DNA of 64,000 nucleotides from Halomonas ramblicola (GTDB lineage: Bacteria; Pseudomonadota; Gammaproteobacteria; Pseudomonadales; Halomonadaceae): assembly GCF_030409215.1 (NCBI RefSeq), contig NZ_JAUFPL010000028.1, positions 124,001 to 188,000 on the forward strand. The letters run 5' to 3'. The notes beneath the pieces are model-generated. The model searched no databases, was not told the origin of the DNA, and saw nothing but the letters and a program-made list of their open reading frames with translations. This document shows, piece by piece, positions 49,215-58,207 of this stretch. Every line of letters starts with the position of its first letter. The stretch's first letter is position 1. The position numbers and the translations under genes were made by a program.

Positions 49215-49250
49215 CAGCAGGGCCCGCCGAGCGGCGGGCCCTGCTGTTTT
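49215..49250 (+). terminator. Strong intrinsic terminator of aroG
   Basis: Perfect 15-bp GC stem CAGCAGGGCCCGCCG/CGGCGGGCCCTGCTG (49215-49229 and 49232-49246) followed by TTTT. It ends 8 bases before the convergent dinG stop and may serve both strands. Confidence 0.9.
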
Positions 49251-49257
49251 GCACACC

Positions 49258-51402
49258 TCAGGCGTCCTGGCGGACCCCGTCGATCTCTCGCACGAAGGGC
49301 GGCAGGGCGTCGAGCAATGCCCGGCCGTAGCGGCGGGTCAGCACGCGGCGATCCAGCAGGCTGATGCGGCCGCTGTCGGCCTCCTTGCGGATCAGCCGGC
49401 CGCAGGCCTGCACCAGCTTGATGGAAGCGTCGGGCACGCTGATGCGCATGAAGGGGTTGCCGCCCTGGCTCTCGATCCACTCGGCGAGCGTCGCGCCGAC
49501 CGGGTCGTCGGGCACCGCGAAGGGCAGCCGGGTGATCACCACATGGGTCAGGTAGTCGCCGGGCAGGTCGATGCCCTCGGCGAAGCTGGCCAGGCCGAAG
49601 ATGATACTGCCCTGCCCCGCATCGACTCGCTCGCGATGCCGCGCGATCAGCTCGCGCTTGGGCAGCCGGTCCTGGGCCAGCACCCGGCCGGCCAGCGCCC
49701 CGGGCAGCGCCTTCTCCACGGCACGCAGCTGGGCTCGCGAGGAGAACAGCATCAGTACCGCCTCGTCGTCGGGCAGCGCCGTCACGAAGTCGACGATGGC
49801 CCGCTCGTGGCCCTCACGGTCGGCGGGGTCGACCGCCTCCCGCGGCACGCTGAGCACCGCCCGGGAGTAGTCGAAGGGGCTGGGCAGTTGCTGGTAGCGA
49901 TAGCGGTTGGCGAGCCCGGCCCGTTCCTGCAGCCGCTCGAAGCGCCCCAGGGCGGTGAGGGTCGCCGAGGTGACCACGGCCCCGAAGGTGGACCCCCACA
50001 GGGTCTTCGCCAGGGTATGGGCCGCCGAGACGGGGCTCGCCGAGAAGGTCAGCTCCGCCTCGCCGCCGAAACGCTCCAGCGTCAGCCAGCGCGCCCGGGG
50101 CGGCTCGCCCTCGGGGTCGACCTCGGCGAAGGCCTGCCACAGGGCGTGGGCCTCCAGGGCCCGACCATGCAGCAATGCCAGCAGCGGCAGCCAGGCCTCG
50201 GCCTGCTCGCGGGGCAGGCCGGTGTGCTTCTCGGGATCGAGGCTCTCGCGCAGGATATCGGACAGGCTCTCGAGGGTGCGCGACAGCTCGGCGAAGAGCA
50301 CCACCAGCGCCTCGGCCTGCTCGCACAACTCCTCCGGCGCACGCCCCATCTCGAAACGCTGCTGGTGACCCTCCTCGCCGTCGGCCAGGCCCTGGGGGCG
50401 GCCGGCCAGCTGATGGCCCAGGGCGAAGACCTCGCCGAGCCTCGGCTCGGCGGCGTCAATGGCCTGGGGCAGCCCGGCCAGCAGCCGCGCCAGGGTGGGC
50501 TGCACCGCCAGCGCCTGGTTCAGCTCGGTCAGCGACTTCCTGAGGTTGCGCAGCCAGCGCAGGGCGGCGCCCACGGCGAAGCGATGGGTGAAGTGGTTGA
50601 GCGCCTTGTCGGGCAGGTGGTGCCCCTCGTCGAAGACATGGATGCAGTCGCCAGGGTCGGGGAGCACCACGCCCCCGCCCAGGGCCAGGTCGGCCAGCAC
50701 CAGGTCGTGGTTGGCGACGATGACGTCGGCGGTATCGAGGTCGCGCCGCGCGCGGAAGAAGGCACAGGCGCCGAAGTGACCGCAGCGACGGTTGGTGCAC
50801 TGGCGATGATCCACGGTGAGGCGGCGCCAGTGGGCATCGACGATGGCCTCGGGCCAGCTGTCGCGGTCACCGGCCCAGCGGCCGTTGCCGTAAGCCTCGC
50901 CCATCGCCTTGACCAGCGCCTGGAAATCGTCGCCGCCACTGTCCAGTGCCTGCTCGAACAGCGACAGGGTGGGATTCTCCTCGCCCCCGTCCAGGGCCTG
51001 ATCGAGGCGCGCCACGCAGACGTAACGTCCACGCCCCTTGGCCAGGGCGTAGTCGAAGTCCAGGCCGCTGTGGGCCTTGAGCGCCGGCAGGTCCTGGTGG
51101 AGCACCTGCTCCTGCAGCGCCACCGTGGCAGTGGCCACCACCAGCCGCTTGCCGCGGGCCTTGGCCACCGGCAGGGCGGCGAGCAGGTAGGCCAGCGTCT
51201 TGCCGGTGCCGGTGCCCGCCTCGAGCACGCAGACGTGCTCGTCGGAGGTGCGCCGGCCGGCGTCATCGGCCTCGATCCCCGCCAGGGTGCGGGCGACCTC
51301 GGCGATCATCAACCGCTGGCCGTAGCGGGGGGTGAGCTCGAGGCCCTCGAGCACGCGGCGATAGGCGGCCTGGATCTCGCCCTTCAGGGCCTCGTCGAGC
51401 AT
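49258..51402 (-). CDS. dinG: ATP-dependent DNA helicase DinG
   Basis: A 714-residue XPD-like helicase with an iron-sulphur cluster. Walker A is EAGTGTGKTLAYLL (about 61-74), the DEAH box reads FDEGHHLPD, and cluster cysteines are in YVCVARL and CTNRRCGHFGACAF. The C-terminal helicase motifs include VLMLFSSRAQLRAV, FGLASFAEGIDLPG and QACGRLIRKEAD. It unwinds R-loops and forks after damage. Five bases separate it from the upstream rhlB stop, so the two are cotranscribed. Confidence 0.95.
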   Translation of the reverse strand: MLDEALKGEIQAAYRRVLEGLELTPRYGQRLMIAEVARTLAGIEADDAGRRTSDEHVCVLEAGTGTGKTLAYLLAALPVAKARGKRLVVATATVALQEQVLHQDLPALKAHSGLDFDYALAKGRGRYVCVARLDQALDGGEENPTLSLFEQALDSGGDDFQALVKAMGEAYGNGRWAGDRDSWPEAIVDAHWRRLTVDHRQCTNRRCGHFGACAFFRARRDLDTADVIVANHDLVLADLALGGGVVLPDPGDCIHVFDEGHHLPDKALNHFTHRFAVGAALRWLRNLRKSLTELNQALAVQPTLARLLAGLPQAIDAAEPRLGEVFALGHQLAGRPQGLADGEEGHQQRFEMGRAPEELCEQAEALVVLFAELSRTLESLSDILRESLDPEKHTGLPREQAEAWLPLLALLHGRALEAHALWQAFAEVDPEGEPPRARWLTLERFGGEAELTFSASPVSAAHTLAKTLWGSTFGAVVTSATLTALGRFERLQERAGLANRYRYQQLPSPFDYSRAVLSVPREAVDPADREGHERAIVDFVTALPDDEAVLMLFSSRAQLRAVEKALPGALAGRVLAQDRLPKRELIARHRERVDAGQGSIIFGLASFAEGIDLPGDYLTHVVITRLPFAVPDDPVGATLAEWIESQGGNPFMRISVPDASIKLVQACGRLIRKEADSGRISLLDRRVLTRRYGRALLDALPPFVREIDGVRQDA

Positions 51403-51407
51403 GGCAG

Positions 51408-52682
51408 TCAGAGCAGCCCTTCCGGCGGATGCTCGCAGGGCAGCTTGTCGCCGATGAAACGTTCGATCTCGGGCAGGGAGAAGGCGTCCTCCTCGCCCAC
51501 GAAGCTGATCGACACCCCCTTGGCGCCGGCCCGGCCGGTGCGTCCGATGCGGTGCACGTAGTCCTCCGGGTCTTCCGGCAGGGTATAGTTGATCACATGG
51601 CTGACATCCTCGATATGGATGCCGCGGCCGGCCACGTCGGTGGCCACCAGCACCCGCACCTCGCCCTCGCGGAACTGCTCGAGGGTCTTGATGCGCTGGT
51701 TCTGGGGCACGTCACCGGAGAGCATGGCCACGTTGACGCCGGCCTTGCGCAGCAGCTCGTCGAGCCGGCGGACCAGATCGCGACGGTTGCCGAACACCAT
51801 CACCCGATCGAAGCTCTCCTGCTCCAGAAGGCGCACCAGCAGGCGCTGCTTGTCGTCGTCGCCGACCAGGTAGACGCGCTGGTCGATGTCCGCCCGGTTG
51901 TCGACGGTGACGGCGATCTCCACGTGGGCCGGCTCATGAGTCCACTGGCCGGCCAGGTTGAGAATGTCCTCGGTGAAGGTGGCCGAGAAGAGGAAGGTCT
52001 GGCGCTCCTCCTTCTTCGGGGTGTGGCGGATGATGCGCTTGACGTCGGGGATGAAGCCCATGGAGAGCATGCGGTCGGCCTCGTCCAGCACCAGCACCTC
52101 GACCTGGGTGAGGTCGACGTCACGCTTCTGGTGGAAGTCGAGCAGCCGCCCGGGGGTGGCCACCAGGATGTCGAGCTTGCCCGCCAGGCCCTCGCGCTGC
52201 TTCTGGTAGTCCATGCCGCCCACCACGCTGGCCACCTTGAGGTGGGTGAAGCGCGCCAGCGCCTTGGCATCCTTCTCGATCTGCAACGCCAGCTCGCGGG
52301 TCGGAGCCACGATCAGTGCGCGGGGGGCGCCCTCCTTCTGGCCGTCCGGGGTCGGCTCCTCGAGGAAGTAGGCGAGGATGGAGATCAGGAAGGCCGCGGT
52401 CTTGCCGGTGCCGGTCTGGGCCTTGCCGACTACGTCGCCGCCCAGCAGGGTATGGCGCAGTGCCTCCGCCTGGATCGGCGTGCAGTACTCGAAGCCCTGG
52501 GCATGGATGGCACGCATCAGCGGCAGGGGCAGGTCGAAGTCGTGAAAGCGCCACTTGCCCGCCACCGGGGGCACCTGGAACTGGCGCAGGTCCCAGTTCG
52601 ACTGGCGACGGCGCGGCTTGCGGCGACGACGCTTGGGCTTGCGGTTCTCGGCCGGGGCCGTGGTCTGTTCCGACTCGCTCAT
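51408..52682 (-). CDS. rhlB: DEAD-box ATP-dependent RNA helicase RhlB-like
   Basis: A 424-residue DEAD-box helicase. A basic N-terminal extension (about 14-30, [13 protein letters not shown]) precedes the Q motif ([23 protein letters not shown]). Motif I is AQTGTGKTA, motif [10 protein letters not shown], motif III FSATF, motif [12 protein letters not shown]. The [24 protein letters not shown] start matches RhlB of the RNA degradosome, and Pseudomonas RhlB also carries a long basic N-terminus. ATG 52682; the open frame further upstream is ignored. Confidence 0.92.
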   Translation of the reverse strand: MSESEQTTAPAENRKPKRRRRKPRRRQSNWDLRQFQVPPVAGKWRFHDFDLPLPLMRAIHAQGFEYCTPIQAEALRHTLLGGDVVGKAQTGTGKTAAFLISILAYFLEEPTPDGQKEGAPRALIVAPTRELALQIEKDAKALARFTHLKVASVVGGMDYQKQREGLAGKLDILVATPGRLLDFHQKRDVDLTQVEVLVLDEADRMLSMGFIPDVKRIIRHTPKKEERQTFLFSATFTEDILNLAGQWTHEPAHVEIAVTVDNRADIDQRVYLVGDDDKQRLLVRLLEQESFDRVMVFGNRRDLVRRLDELLRKAGVNVAMLSGDVPQNQRIKTLEQFREGEVRVLVATDVAGRGIHIEDVSHVINYTLPEDPEDYVHRIGRTGRAGAKGVSISFVGEEDAFSLPEIERFIGDKLPCEHPPEGLL

Positions 52683-52749
52683 AGGCTTGCTGTCTAGTCC
52701 GTGTCGATAAGGAGGTCGTGTAATACAAACGACTATTGTAACAGCCAAT

Positions 52750-52794
52750 GCGACGAAGGGCGCCCCTAGTACAAGGGGTACGAGCCATCGTCGC
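52750..52794. repeat. Imperfect 45-base stem-loop in the rhlB upstream region
   Basis: Outer arms GCGACGA (52750-52756) and TCGTCGC (52788-52794), inner arms CCCCT (52763-52767) and AGGGG (52774-52778). It lies about 70 bases upstream of the rhlB start and 114 bases upstream of the small basic protein start; it could be an operator, or a dispersed repeat. Confidence 0.4.
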
Positions 52795-52872
52795 AGGCAA
52801 TGCTCGGGGCCGATCCGGCGACAGGCCTTCGGGGAGGCGCGTAGAGGGTTTGTCGGCACCGCAGATCGGGAC

Positions 52873-52881
52873 TGGTAGAAT
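52873..52881 (+). promoter_or_regulatory. Extended -10 promoter for the basic protein and xthA
   Basis: TGGTAGAAT fits an extended -10 (TGN-TAGAAT), 26 bases before the start codon. A poor -35 is normal for such promoters. AGAGGAG at 52894-52900 is the ribosome site. Confidence 0.5.
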
Positions 52882-52907
52882 GCGCACCAGACCAGAGGAG
52901 TTACTCC

Positions 52908-53162
52908 ATGACCCGTCGCAAGAAGACCCGTTCGCTGGCCGACAAGGTGCAGATCCGCACCGGCCGGCGCAAGGACTACAAGAAGTGGCGTCACGAGAAT
53001 CCCGACCAGGTGACCTCGTCGACCCGCTATACCCGCAAGAAGCACCAGCAGCGCAAGCTGCAGGCGGCCCGCAAGCTGGCCCGCCAGGAGGCCGGCCCGT
53101 CCATCGCCATCCACCCCGAGCGCGAAGGGCAGGATCCCGGCCAGGGAGGCAAGGACGACTGA
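52908..53162 (+). CDS. Small, highly basic protein of 84 residues
   Basis: Unrecognised. The first 60 residues are very rich in Lys, Arg and Gln ([20 protein letters not shown], then [21 protein letters not shown] with a predicted helix); the last 25 residues are acidic and Gly-rich. The layout suggests an RNA- or DNA-binding helix with a disordered acidic tail. A good promoter and ribosome site support it, and its stop overlaps the xthA start (TGATG), so the two are translationally coupled, hinting at a nucleic-acid-linked job. Confidence 0.7.
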   Translation: MTRRKKTRSLADKVQIRTGRRKDYKKWRHENPDQVTSSTRYTRKKHQQRKLQAARKLARQEAGPSIAIHPEREGQDPGQGGKDD

Positions 53163-53989
53163 TGCGACTCGTCTCGTTCAACATCAACGGCATTCGCGCC
53201 CGCCTCCACCAGTTGGAGGCGCTGGTCACGGCCCATCGCCCGGCGCTGATCGGCCTGCAGGAGACCAAGGTGCAGGACGCCGACTTCCCCGCCGAGGCGG
53301 TGGCGGCACTGGGCTATCGCGTCTACTACCACGGCCAGAAGGGGCACTACGGGGTCGCCGTGATGGTCGATGCCACCCGGTGCGGCGAGCCCGAGGCGGT
53401 GCACTACGGCTTTCCGGACGATGGCGAAGAGGCCCAGCGGCGGATGATCGGGGTGCGCCTGCGCCTGGCGGACGGCGCGCCGCTGACGGTGTGGAACGGC
53501 TACTTCCCCCAGGGCGAGAACGTCGAGCACCCGGTGAAGTTCCCCCACAAGCGCGACTTCTATGCCCAGTTGAAGCGCCTGCTGGAGGGCACCCATCGCA
53601 CCGACGAACGCCTGGCGGTGATGGGCGACTTCAATATCTCGCCCCAGGACATCGACATCGGCATCGGCGAGGCCAACCGCCGGCGCTGGCTGCGCGAGGG
53701 CAAGACGAGCTTCCAGCCGGTGGAGCGCGAGTGGCTCGACGGCATCAAGGCATGGGGGCTCACCGACAGCTACCGGGTCCGCTACCCGGAGACGGACGAC
53801 CGCTTCAGCTGGTTCGACTACCGCTCCCGCGGCTTCGAGCGCGACCCCAGGCGCGGCCTGCGCATCGATTATATCCTGGTCACCGCGCCGCTGGCCGAGA
53901 AGGTCACGGATGCCGGGATCGACTACGACCTGCGCAGCATGCAGAAGCCCTCCGACCACGCGCCGGTATGGACGGAGCTGGCGCTATAG
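53162..53989 (+). CDS. xthA: Exodeoxyribonuclease III (AP endonuclease)
   Basis: A 275-residue base-excision-repair nuclease of the exonuclease/endonuclease/phosphatase fold. It has [24 protein letters not shown] (metal Glu), [34 protein letters not shown] and the final SDHAPVW with the catalytic Asp-His pair. Translation is coupled to the small basic protein upstream. Confidence 0.96.
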   Translation: MRLVSFNINGIRARLHQLEALVTAHRPALIGLQETKVQDADFPAEAVAALGYRVYYHGQKGHYGVAVMVDATRCGEPEAVHYGFPDDGEEAQRRMIGVRLRLADGAPLTVWNGYFPQGENVEHPVKFPHKRDFYAQLKRLLEGTHRTDERLAVMGDFNISPQDIDIGIGEANRRRWLREGKTSFQPVEREWLDGIKAWGLTDSYRVRYPETDDRFSWFDYRSRGFERDPRRGLRIDYILVTAPLAEKVTDAGIDYDLRSMQKPSDHAPVWTELAL

Positions 53990-54023
53990 GCAGGCGACCC
54001 CGGCGGGCACCGAGGCCGACGGC

Positions 54024-55109
54024 CTAGGTCGAGGCCATGGCCTCTAGCCAGCGCTCGGCGTCATCCTCGCCCAGTTCCCGGGCCCGGGTCAGGGCGCGCT
54101 CGGCCAGGTCCCGGCGTCCCCAGGTGTGGGCCAACTGACCCAGCCGCAGCCAATCGCCCCCCTCTCCGCTGCGCTCGGCCAGCGCCTCCCAGGCGCCCAG
54201 GGCGCGGTCGCGGTCGCGTGCCGCCTCCCAGGCCTGGGCCAGCAGGCGACGGTGCGCCTCGCTGTCCTCCAGCTGCCCGGCGTCCAGCGCCGCCTCGAGG
54301 TATTCGGCACCGCGCGCCGGAGTGCCGCCGGCCAGGTGCAGGTCGATCAGGCGACGCAGGTCGTCGCCGCCCTCGAGCACCCCGCGCCGCCAGCCGGCTT
54401 CCCAGATCGCCGCGGCCTGACCGGCGTCGCCCAGCCGCTGGGCCAGGGCCGCGGCCTGCCGCCAGCGCCCGGGATCACGGCTCGCCGCCAGGCCTTCGGT
54501 CAGCAACCCCAGGGCCGCGTCGTCCCGGCCGGCGCGGCGCAGCACCGCGGTGGCCAGGCCGCGTCGGGCCTCGCTCGGCTCGGGGGTGACGGCCAGGGCA
54601 CGCTCCACCCAGTCGGCGGCATCCTGCCACTGCTCCCGCTCGGCCAGCGCCCGGGCCAGGCGCCAGCGATCCTGCGGCTCCCCCTCGTGGTGCCCCAGCC
54701 AGTCGGCCAACAGCTCGCTGCCGCGCTCGACCTGTCCCGCGGCCAGGCGCAGCCGCGCCTCCTCGGCCTGCCAGCGGTCGCGCTGCACCGACTCGACGCC
54801 GGGCGTCTCGCGGGCCGCGCGAAGATGTTCGGCGGCCGCCGCCGGGTCGTCGGCGCGTACCGCGGCGCCCGCGGCCAGTTGCAGGTAGAGGGCCCGGGCC
54901 CAGCGGTCGGCGGCATTGCCGCCGGCCAGGCGCTCGGCCTGGGCCAACGCCCGCTCACTCACCGCCCCGGTCTCGCCCGCCTCGAGCCGCTCCTGCAGGC
55001 TCTCCAGATCGGCGATAAAGGACCCCGGCAGCGGGGGCGCGGACCAGGCCGGCGGCATGGCGACGAGCCAGCCGGCGGCGACCAGTGACAGGAGGCGAAG
55101 AGGCGACAT
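54024..55109 (-). CDS. Exported TPR-like protein of the TonB2 operon
   Basis: A 361-residue periplasmic protein. The signal peptide is about residues 1-23 (AMPPAWSA-PP). The rest is Ala/Arg/Glu-rich helical hairpins that resemble tetratricopeptide repeats. It is the last gene of the DUF3450-TtpC-ExbB-ExbD-TonB-TPR series; this TPR partner is regularly found at that place in marine gammaproteobacteria. It could hold the periplasmic complex together, but no function is proven. Confidence 0.85.
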   Translation of the reverse strand: MSPLRLLSLVAAGWLVAMPPAWSAPPLPGSFIADLESLQERLEAGETGAVSERALAQAERLAGGNAADRWARALYLQLAAGAAVRADDPAAAAEHLRAARETPGVESVQRDRWQAEEARLRLAAGQVERGSELLADWLGHHEGEPQDRWRLARALAEREQWQDAADWVERALAVTPEPSEARRGLATAVLRRAGRDDAALGLLTEGLAASRDPGRWRQAAALAQRLGDAGQAAAIWEAGWRRGVLEGGDDLRRLIDLHLAGGTPARGAEYLEAALDAGQLEDSEAHRRLLAQAWEAARDRDRALGAWEALAERSGEGGDWLRLGQLAHTWGRRDLAERALTRARELGEDDAERWLEAMAST

Positions 55110-55128
55110 GGAAATTCCCCGTTGCAGG

Positions 55129-55902
55129 CTATCTCAGCTGGAATTCCAGGCGCTGCCGAGCCCGACGCAGCCCCTGTGCAGGCTCGAAACGCCAGCGCGA
55201 CACCGCCTGCCGGGCGGCATCATCGAAGACGTTGCGCGGCTGGGCCGAGGTCACGCGGATGCTCGCGGGATCGACGCGGCCGTCGGCGCGGATCACGAAC
55301 TCCAGCTCCACGTGCCCCTCCAGCCCGCGGCGCTGCGCCCGGGCCGGGTACTCGGGCGGTACCCGGCTGGTCGGCGCGATCTGCCCGACATCCACCGGTT
55401 CGCCGTCGGCGGGCTCCTCGGCGGCCGGCTCGGCGCTGGATGCCTCGCTGGACGACTCGGACGGCTGCGGCTCGGAAGACGGCGAAGGATCGGGCGCGGG
55501 TTGCGGCTCCGGTTGCGGCTCCGGTTGCGGTTGCGGCTCGGGTTGCGGCTGTGGCTCGGGCTGCACCTCGCTGAGCTCCGGCAGGGTGGCATCGAGCTCC
55601 AGCGGCTCGGCCGCCTCCGGTGGCAGCTCGGGCTCGGGTAGCGCCACCGGGCTCTCGGCCAGGGGAGCCGGCTCGGGCAGGGGCGGCGGCGCTACCGGCT
55701 CGGGGGGGACCGGCGGGGCGGCCTCGGCGGGCGGTTCGGCCGCTTCCGGCTCGGCCTCGGGCGCCTCGACGCTGGTCAGCGGCATGCTCATCTCCAGCAC
55801 CTCGATCTCCGGCTCGGGCGGCGAGACCAGCAGTGCCAGCAGCCAGAACAGCGCCAGCGCCATGGCCACGCCGGCCAGGGCCGAGACGGGAATCCGGGTC
55901 AT
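55129..55902 (-). CDS. tonB: TonB energy transducer (TonB2 type)
   Basis: A 257-residue energy transducer. One N-terminal helix (about 8-27), then a long Pro/Glu/Gln/Ala-rich periplasm-spanning region (about 28-170, with PEPQPQPE repeats), and the TonB C-terminal domain (about 175-255) with RVPPEYPARAQRRGLEGHVELEF and RWRFEPAQ. It carries the proton-motive energy from ExbB-ExbD to outer membrane receptors, two of which are encoded next to this operon. The start overlaps the exbD stop (ATGA). Confidence 0.93.
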   Translation of the reverse strand: MTRIPVSALAGVAMALALFWLLALLVSPPEPEIEVLEMSMPLTSVEAPEAEPEAAEPPAEAAPPVPPEPVAPPPLPEPAPLAESPVALPEPELPPEAAEPLELDATLPELSEVQPEPQPQPEPQPQPEPQPEPQPAPDPSPSSEPQPSESSSEASSAEPAAEEPADGEPVDVGQIAPTSRVPPEYPARAQRRGLEGHVELEFVIRADGRVDPASIRVTSAQPRNVFDDAARQAVSRWRFEPAQGLRRARQRLEFQLR

Positions 55903-56309
55903 GGCGCGGCCCGGGTCGCGGCCACCGCGACCTGCTCGACGCCGGCCTCGCGGATGCGGTCCATGACCTCGATCAGCAGGCCGGTGGTGGCCTCGCGATC
56001 CGCCTGGATCACCACCCCGCCGTCGCCGCTGATCAGGGCGGCGACCTCGTCGCCGACGCGGTGGGCGTCCACCGGCTGGCCGTCCACCCAGACGGCGCCC
56101 TCCGGGGTGATCGCCACCATCAGTTGGGCATCCGGCTGGGGGCTGGCGGCGCTGGACTCGGGCCGCTCGATCTCCACGCCACTCTCCTTGATGAAGCTGG
56201 TGGTGACGATGAAGAAGATCAGCATGATGAAGACCACGTCCAGCATCGGGGTCAGGTTGACCTCGCCGGCATCGCCTCCCTCGGCGGCCAGGCTGCGGCG
56301 TCTACGCAT
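55899..56309 (-). CDS. exbD: Biopolymer transport protein ExbD
   Basis: A 136-residue ExbD/TolR protein. The single helix contains the essential Asp in VNLTPMLDVVFIMLIFF (about residues 15-35), and the periplasmic domain includes VVIQADREATTGLLIEVMDRIREAG. ATG 56309 overlaps the exbB stop by 8 bases; a further upstream start inside exbB is not needed. Confidence 0.94.
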   Translation of the reverse strand: MRRRRSLAAEGGDAGEVNLTPMLDVVFIMLIFFIVTTSFIKESGVEIERPESSAASPQPDAQLMVAITPEGAVWVDGQPVDAHRVGDEVAALISGDGGVVIQADREATTGLLIEVMDRIREAGVEQVAVAATRAAP

Positions 56310-56838
56310 GGGACTCCTCCACGGCGCGGGCCAGGCGGTCATGCAGCCGCTGGTCCTCGCGACGAATGATCTGTTCCAGTCGGCTGGTGAACAGCAGGCC
56401 CACCACCGCCACCGCCATGCCCGCCAGGGTCGGCAGGGTGGCCCGCGCCACGCCGTCGGCCATGGCCCGCGCCTGGCCGGTATCGCTCAGCGCCAGGCTG
56501 TCGAACACGGCGATCATGCCGGTGACGGTGCCCAACAGGCCGAGCAGCGGGCAGAGCCCCACCAGCAACTTCAGCCAGGGCAGCGGACGCCGCAGCCGGG
56601 CGATCAACGCGCGGGTCCAGGCCTCGCGCAGCGTCAGGGCGCTCCAGCTCAGGTGATCGGGGCGCGCCGCCCAGCGCTCGATCAGGGCGCGGCGCGCGCG
56701 GCGATAGGTGATGCGGAAGAACAGCACCCGCTCCAGGGCCAGGCCGAACAGCAGCGCCGCCACGCCGGCGATGCCCACCAGGATGACGCCGCCGGCATCG
56801 ACCAGCCGCGCCAGGGGCTCAAGCCAGAGAGGTAGCAC
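56302..56838 (-). CDS. exbB: ExbB2 proton channel protein (MotA/TolQ/ExbB family)
   Basis: A 178-residue proton channel subunit with three helices (about 8-30, 85-105, 125-150). PLLGLLGTVTGMIAVFDSLAL and GVARATLPTLAGMAVAVVGLLFTS are the family signature helices. It starts with GTG at 56838, with GGGAG 9 bases upstream, and lies 20 bases inside the end of the TtpC-like gene. Short, as usual for TonB2-type ExbB. Confidence 0.92.
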   Translation of the reverse strand: MLPLWLEPLARLVDAGGVILVGIAGVAALLFGLALERVLFFRITYRRARRALIERWAARPDHLSWSALTLREAWTRALIARLRRPLPWLKLLVGLCPLLGLLGTVTGMIAVFDSLALSDTGQARAMADGVARATLPTLAGMAVAVVGLLFTSRLEQIIRREDQRLHDRLARAVEESHA

Positions 56839-58207
56839 GGCGCTCGCTCCCGGTGTCGCGCGGGGTCGCCTGGCGATGCTCGAGCTGCTCGGCCAGGGCC
56901 GCGCTGGCCTGCCCTTCCACCACGCCGGCCAAGTGGCGGCTGCGCCCGGCCAGGGCGGTATGGGCGAACAGCAGGGGCACCGCGGTGATCAGGCCCAGGA
57001 CGGTCGTGACCAGGGCCTGGCTGATGCCGCCCGCCATCAACTGGGGATCGCCGGTGCCAAACACCGTGATCGCCTGGAAGGTGACGATCATGCCGGTGAC
57101 GGTGCCCAGCAGGCCCAGCAGCGGGGCCACGGCGGCGAGCAGCTTGACCAGCGGCTGGCCGCGCTCGAGTCGCGGCAATTCGGCCAGCACCGCCTCGTCG
57201 AGGCGCGCCTCCAGGGCCTCGGGCACCGGATCGTCGGCTAGCGCCCGGAAGCGCCGCAGCACCCGGCCCAGGGGGTTGTCCTCGCGCAACCGACTCAGGT
57301 CGCGCAGCTGGCGACGCATCGCCACGCTCACCTTGAGCAGGTAGGCGTACTGCAGCAGCGCCACCAGCAGGCCGACGGCGCCCAGGCCCACCACCACATA
57401 GCCCACGGCGCCCCCTTGCCGGAAGCGCTCCACCAGGCTGGGGCGCTGGGCCAGGGCCTCGATGACCTGCCCTCGGGTGGGATCCAGCGCCAGCCGCTCC
57501 CCCTCCCCGGCCTGGAAGTCGGCGAGCAGCTCGCTCACCTCCCCCGGCGTGCGCGCCGCCGTGGAGAGCACGCCCTCCTCGGCGCCCCGCTCCAGCAGCG
57601 CGCCCTCGCTGAAGGCGGCCAGGTCGCCCAGGCGCACCACCTCGCGGGAGGCGACCTCGCCGTCACTGCCGGCCACGGGGGCGTCGAAGGCGACGACCCG
57701 GCCGGTCTCGGCGGTCAGCGCCATCAGCGCATCGCCCAGGGTCTCCAGGTGCTCGGGCCGGAGCACCTCGGCCTCGTCGAGGCGCGGCGGCAGTTCGGCG
57801 CCGCCCACCGTGATCCAGCTCTCGGCCAGGTCGTCGCGCAACTCGCCGCTGTGACGCGCCAGGGTGTCCAGCACCGCCGCCAGGTCGTCGCCCTGCTCGG
57901 CCTGCCGGGCGTCGAGCTCGTCACGGCGCGCCTGCAGCTCGGCCTGACGCTCGTCCAGCGCCGAGGCGCGCGCCTCGGCCTCGCCATGGGCCTCGCGGGC
58001 CTCGTCGAGGGCCGCCTGCAGGGCATCGCGATCCTCGACGAGCTCGGCCAGCCGCGCCGCATCGCGGGCTTCGGCCGCCTCGCGCTCGGCGCGCAGGGTC
58101 TCCAGGGGCTCGTCCTGGGCCTGGGCCGGCAGTGCACCGACCAGCAGGCCGCCCAGAAGCAGGCCGAGCAGGGCGCGACGCCCGGCGCGCATCCGCTGCG
58201 GATTCAT
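56819..58207 (-). CDS. TtpC-like MotA/TolQ/ExbB protein with periplasmic coiled coil
   Basis: A 462-residue protein with a signal peptide (about 1-30), a coiled coil rich in Ala, Glu and Arg (about 35-120), a periplasmic domain (about 130-260), and an ExbB-like C-terminal half with three helices (about 270-450, including LLGLLGTVTGMIVTFQAITVFG). This layout matches TtpC of Vibrio TonB2 systems, needed besides ExbB for energy transfer. The start overlaps the DUF3450 stop (ATGA). Confidence 0.9.
   Translation of the reverse strand: MNPQRMRAGRRALLGLLLGGLLVGALPAQAQDEPLETLRAEREAAEARDAARLAELVEDRDALQAALDEAREAHGEAEARASALDERQAELQARRDELDARQAEQGDDLAAVLDTLARHSGELRDDLAESWITVGGAELPPRLDEAEVLRPEHLETLGDALMALTAETGRVVAFDAPVAGSDGEVASREVVRLGDLAAFSEGALLERGAEEGVLSTAARTPGEVSELLADFQAGEGERLALDPTRGQVIEALAQRPSLVERFRQGGAVGYVVVGLGAVGLLVALLQYAYLLKVSVAMRRQLRDLSRLREDNPLGRVLRRFRALADDPVPEALEARLDEAVLAELPRLERGQPLVKLLAAVAPLLGLLGTVTGMIVTFQAITVFGTGDPQLMAGGISQALVTTVLGLITAVPLLFAHTALAGRSRHLAGVVEGQASAALAEQLEHRQATPRDTGSERRATSLA

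Noticed and set aside
55500-55560. Short tandem DNA repeats as a mobile or regulatory repeat
   Set aside because: They encode the normal Pro-Glu-Gln spacer of TonB.
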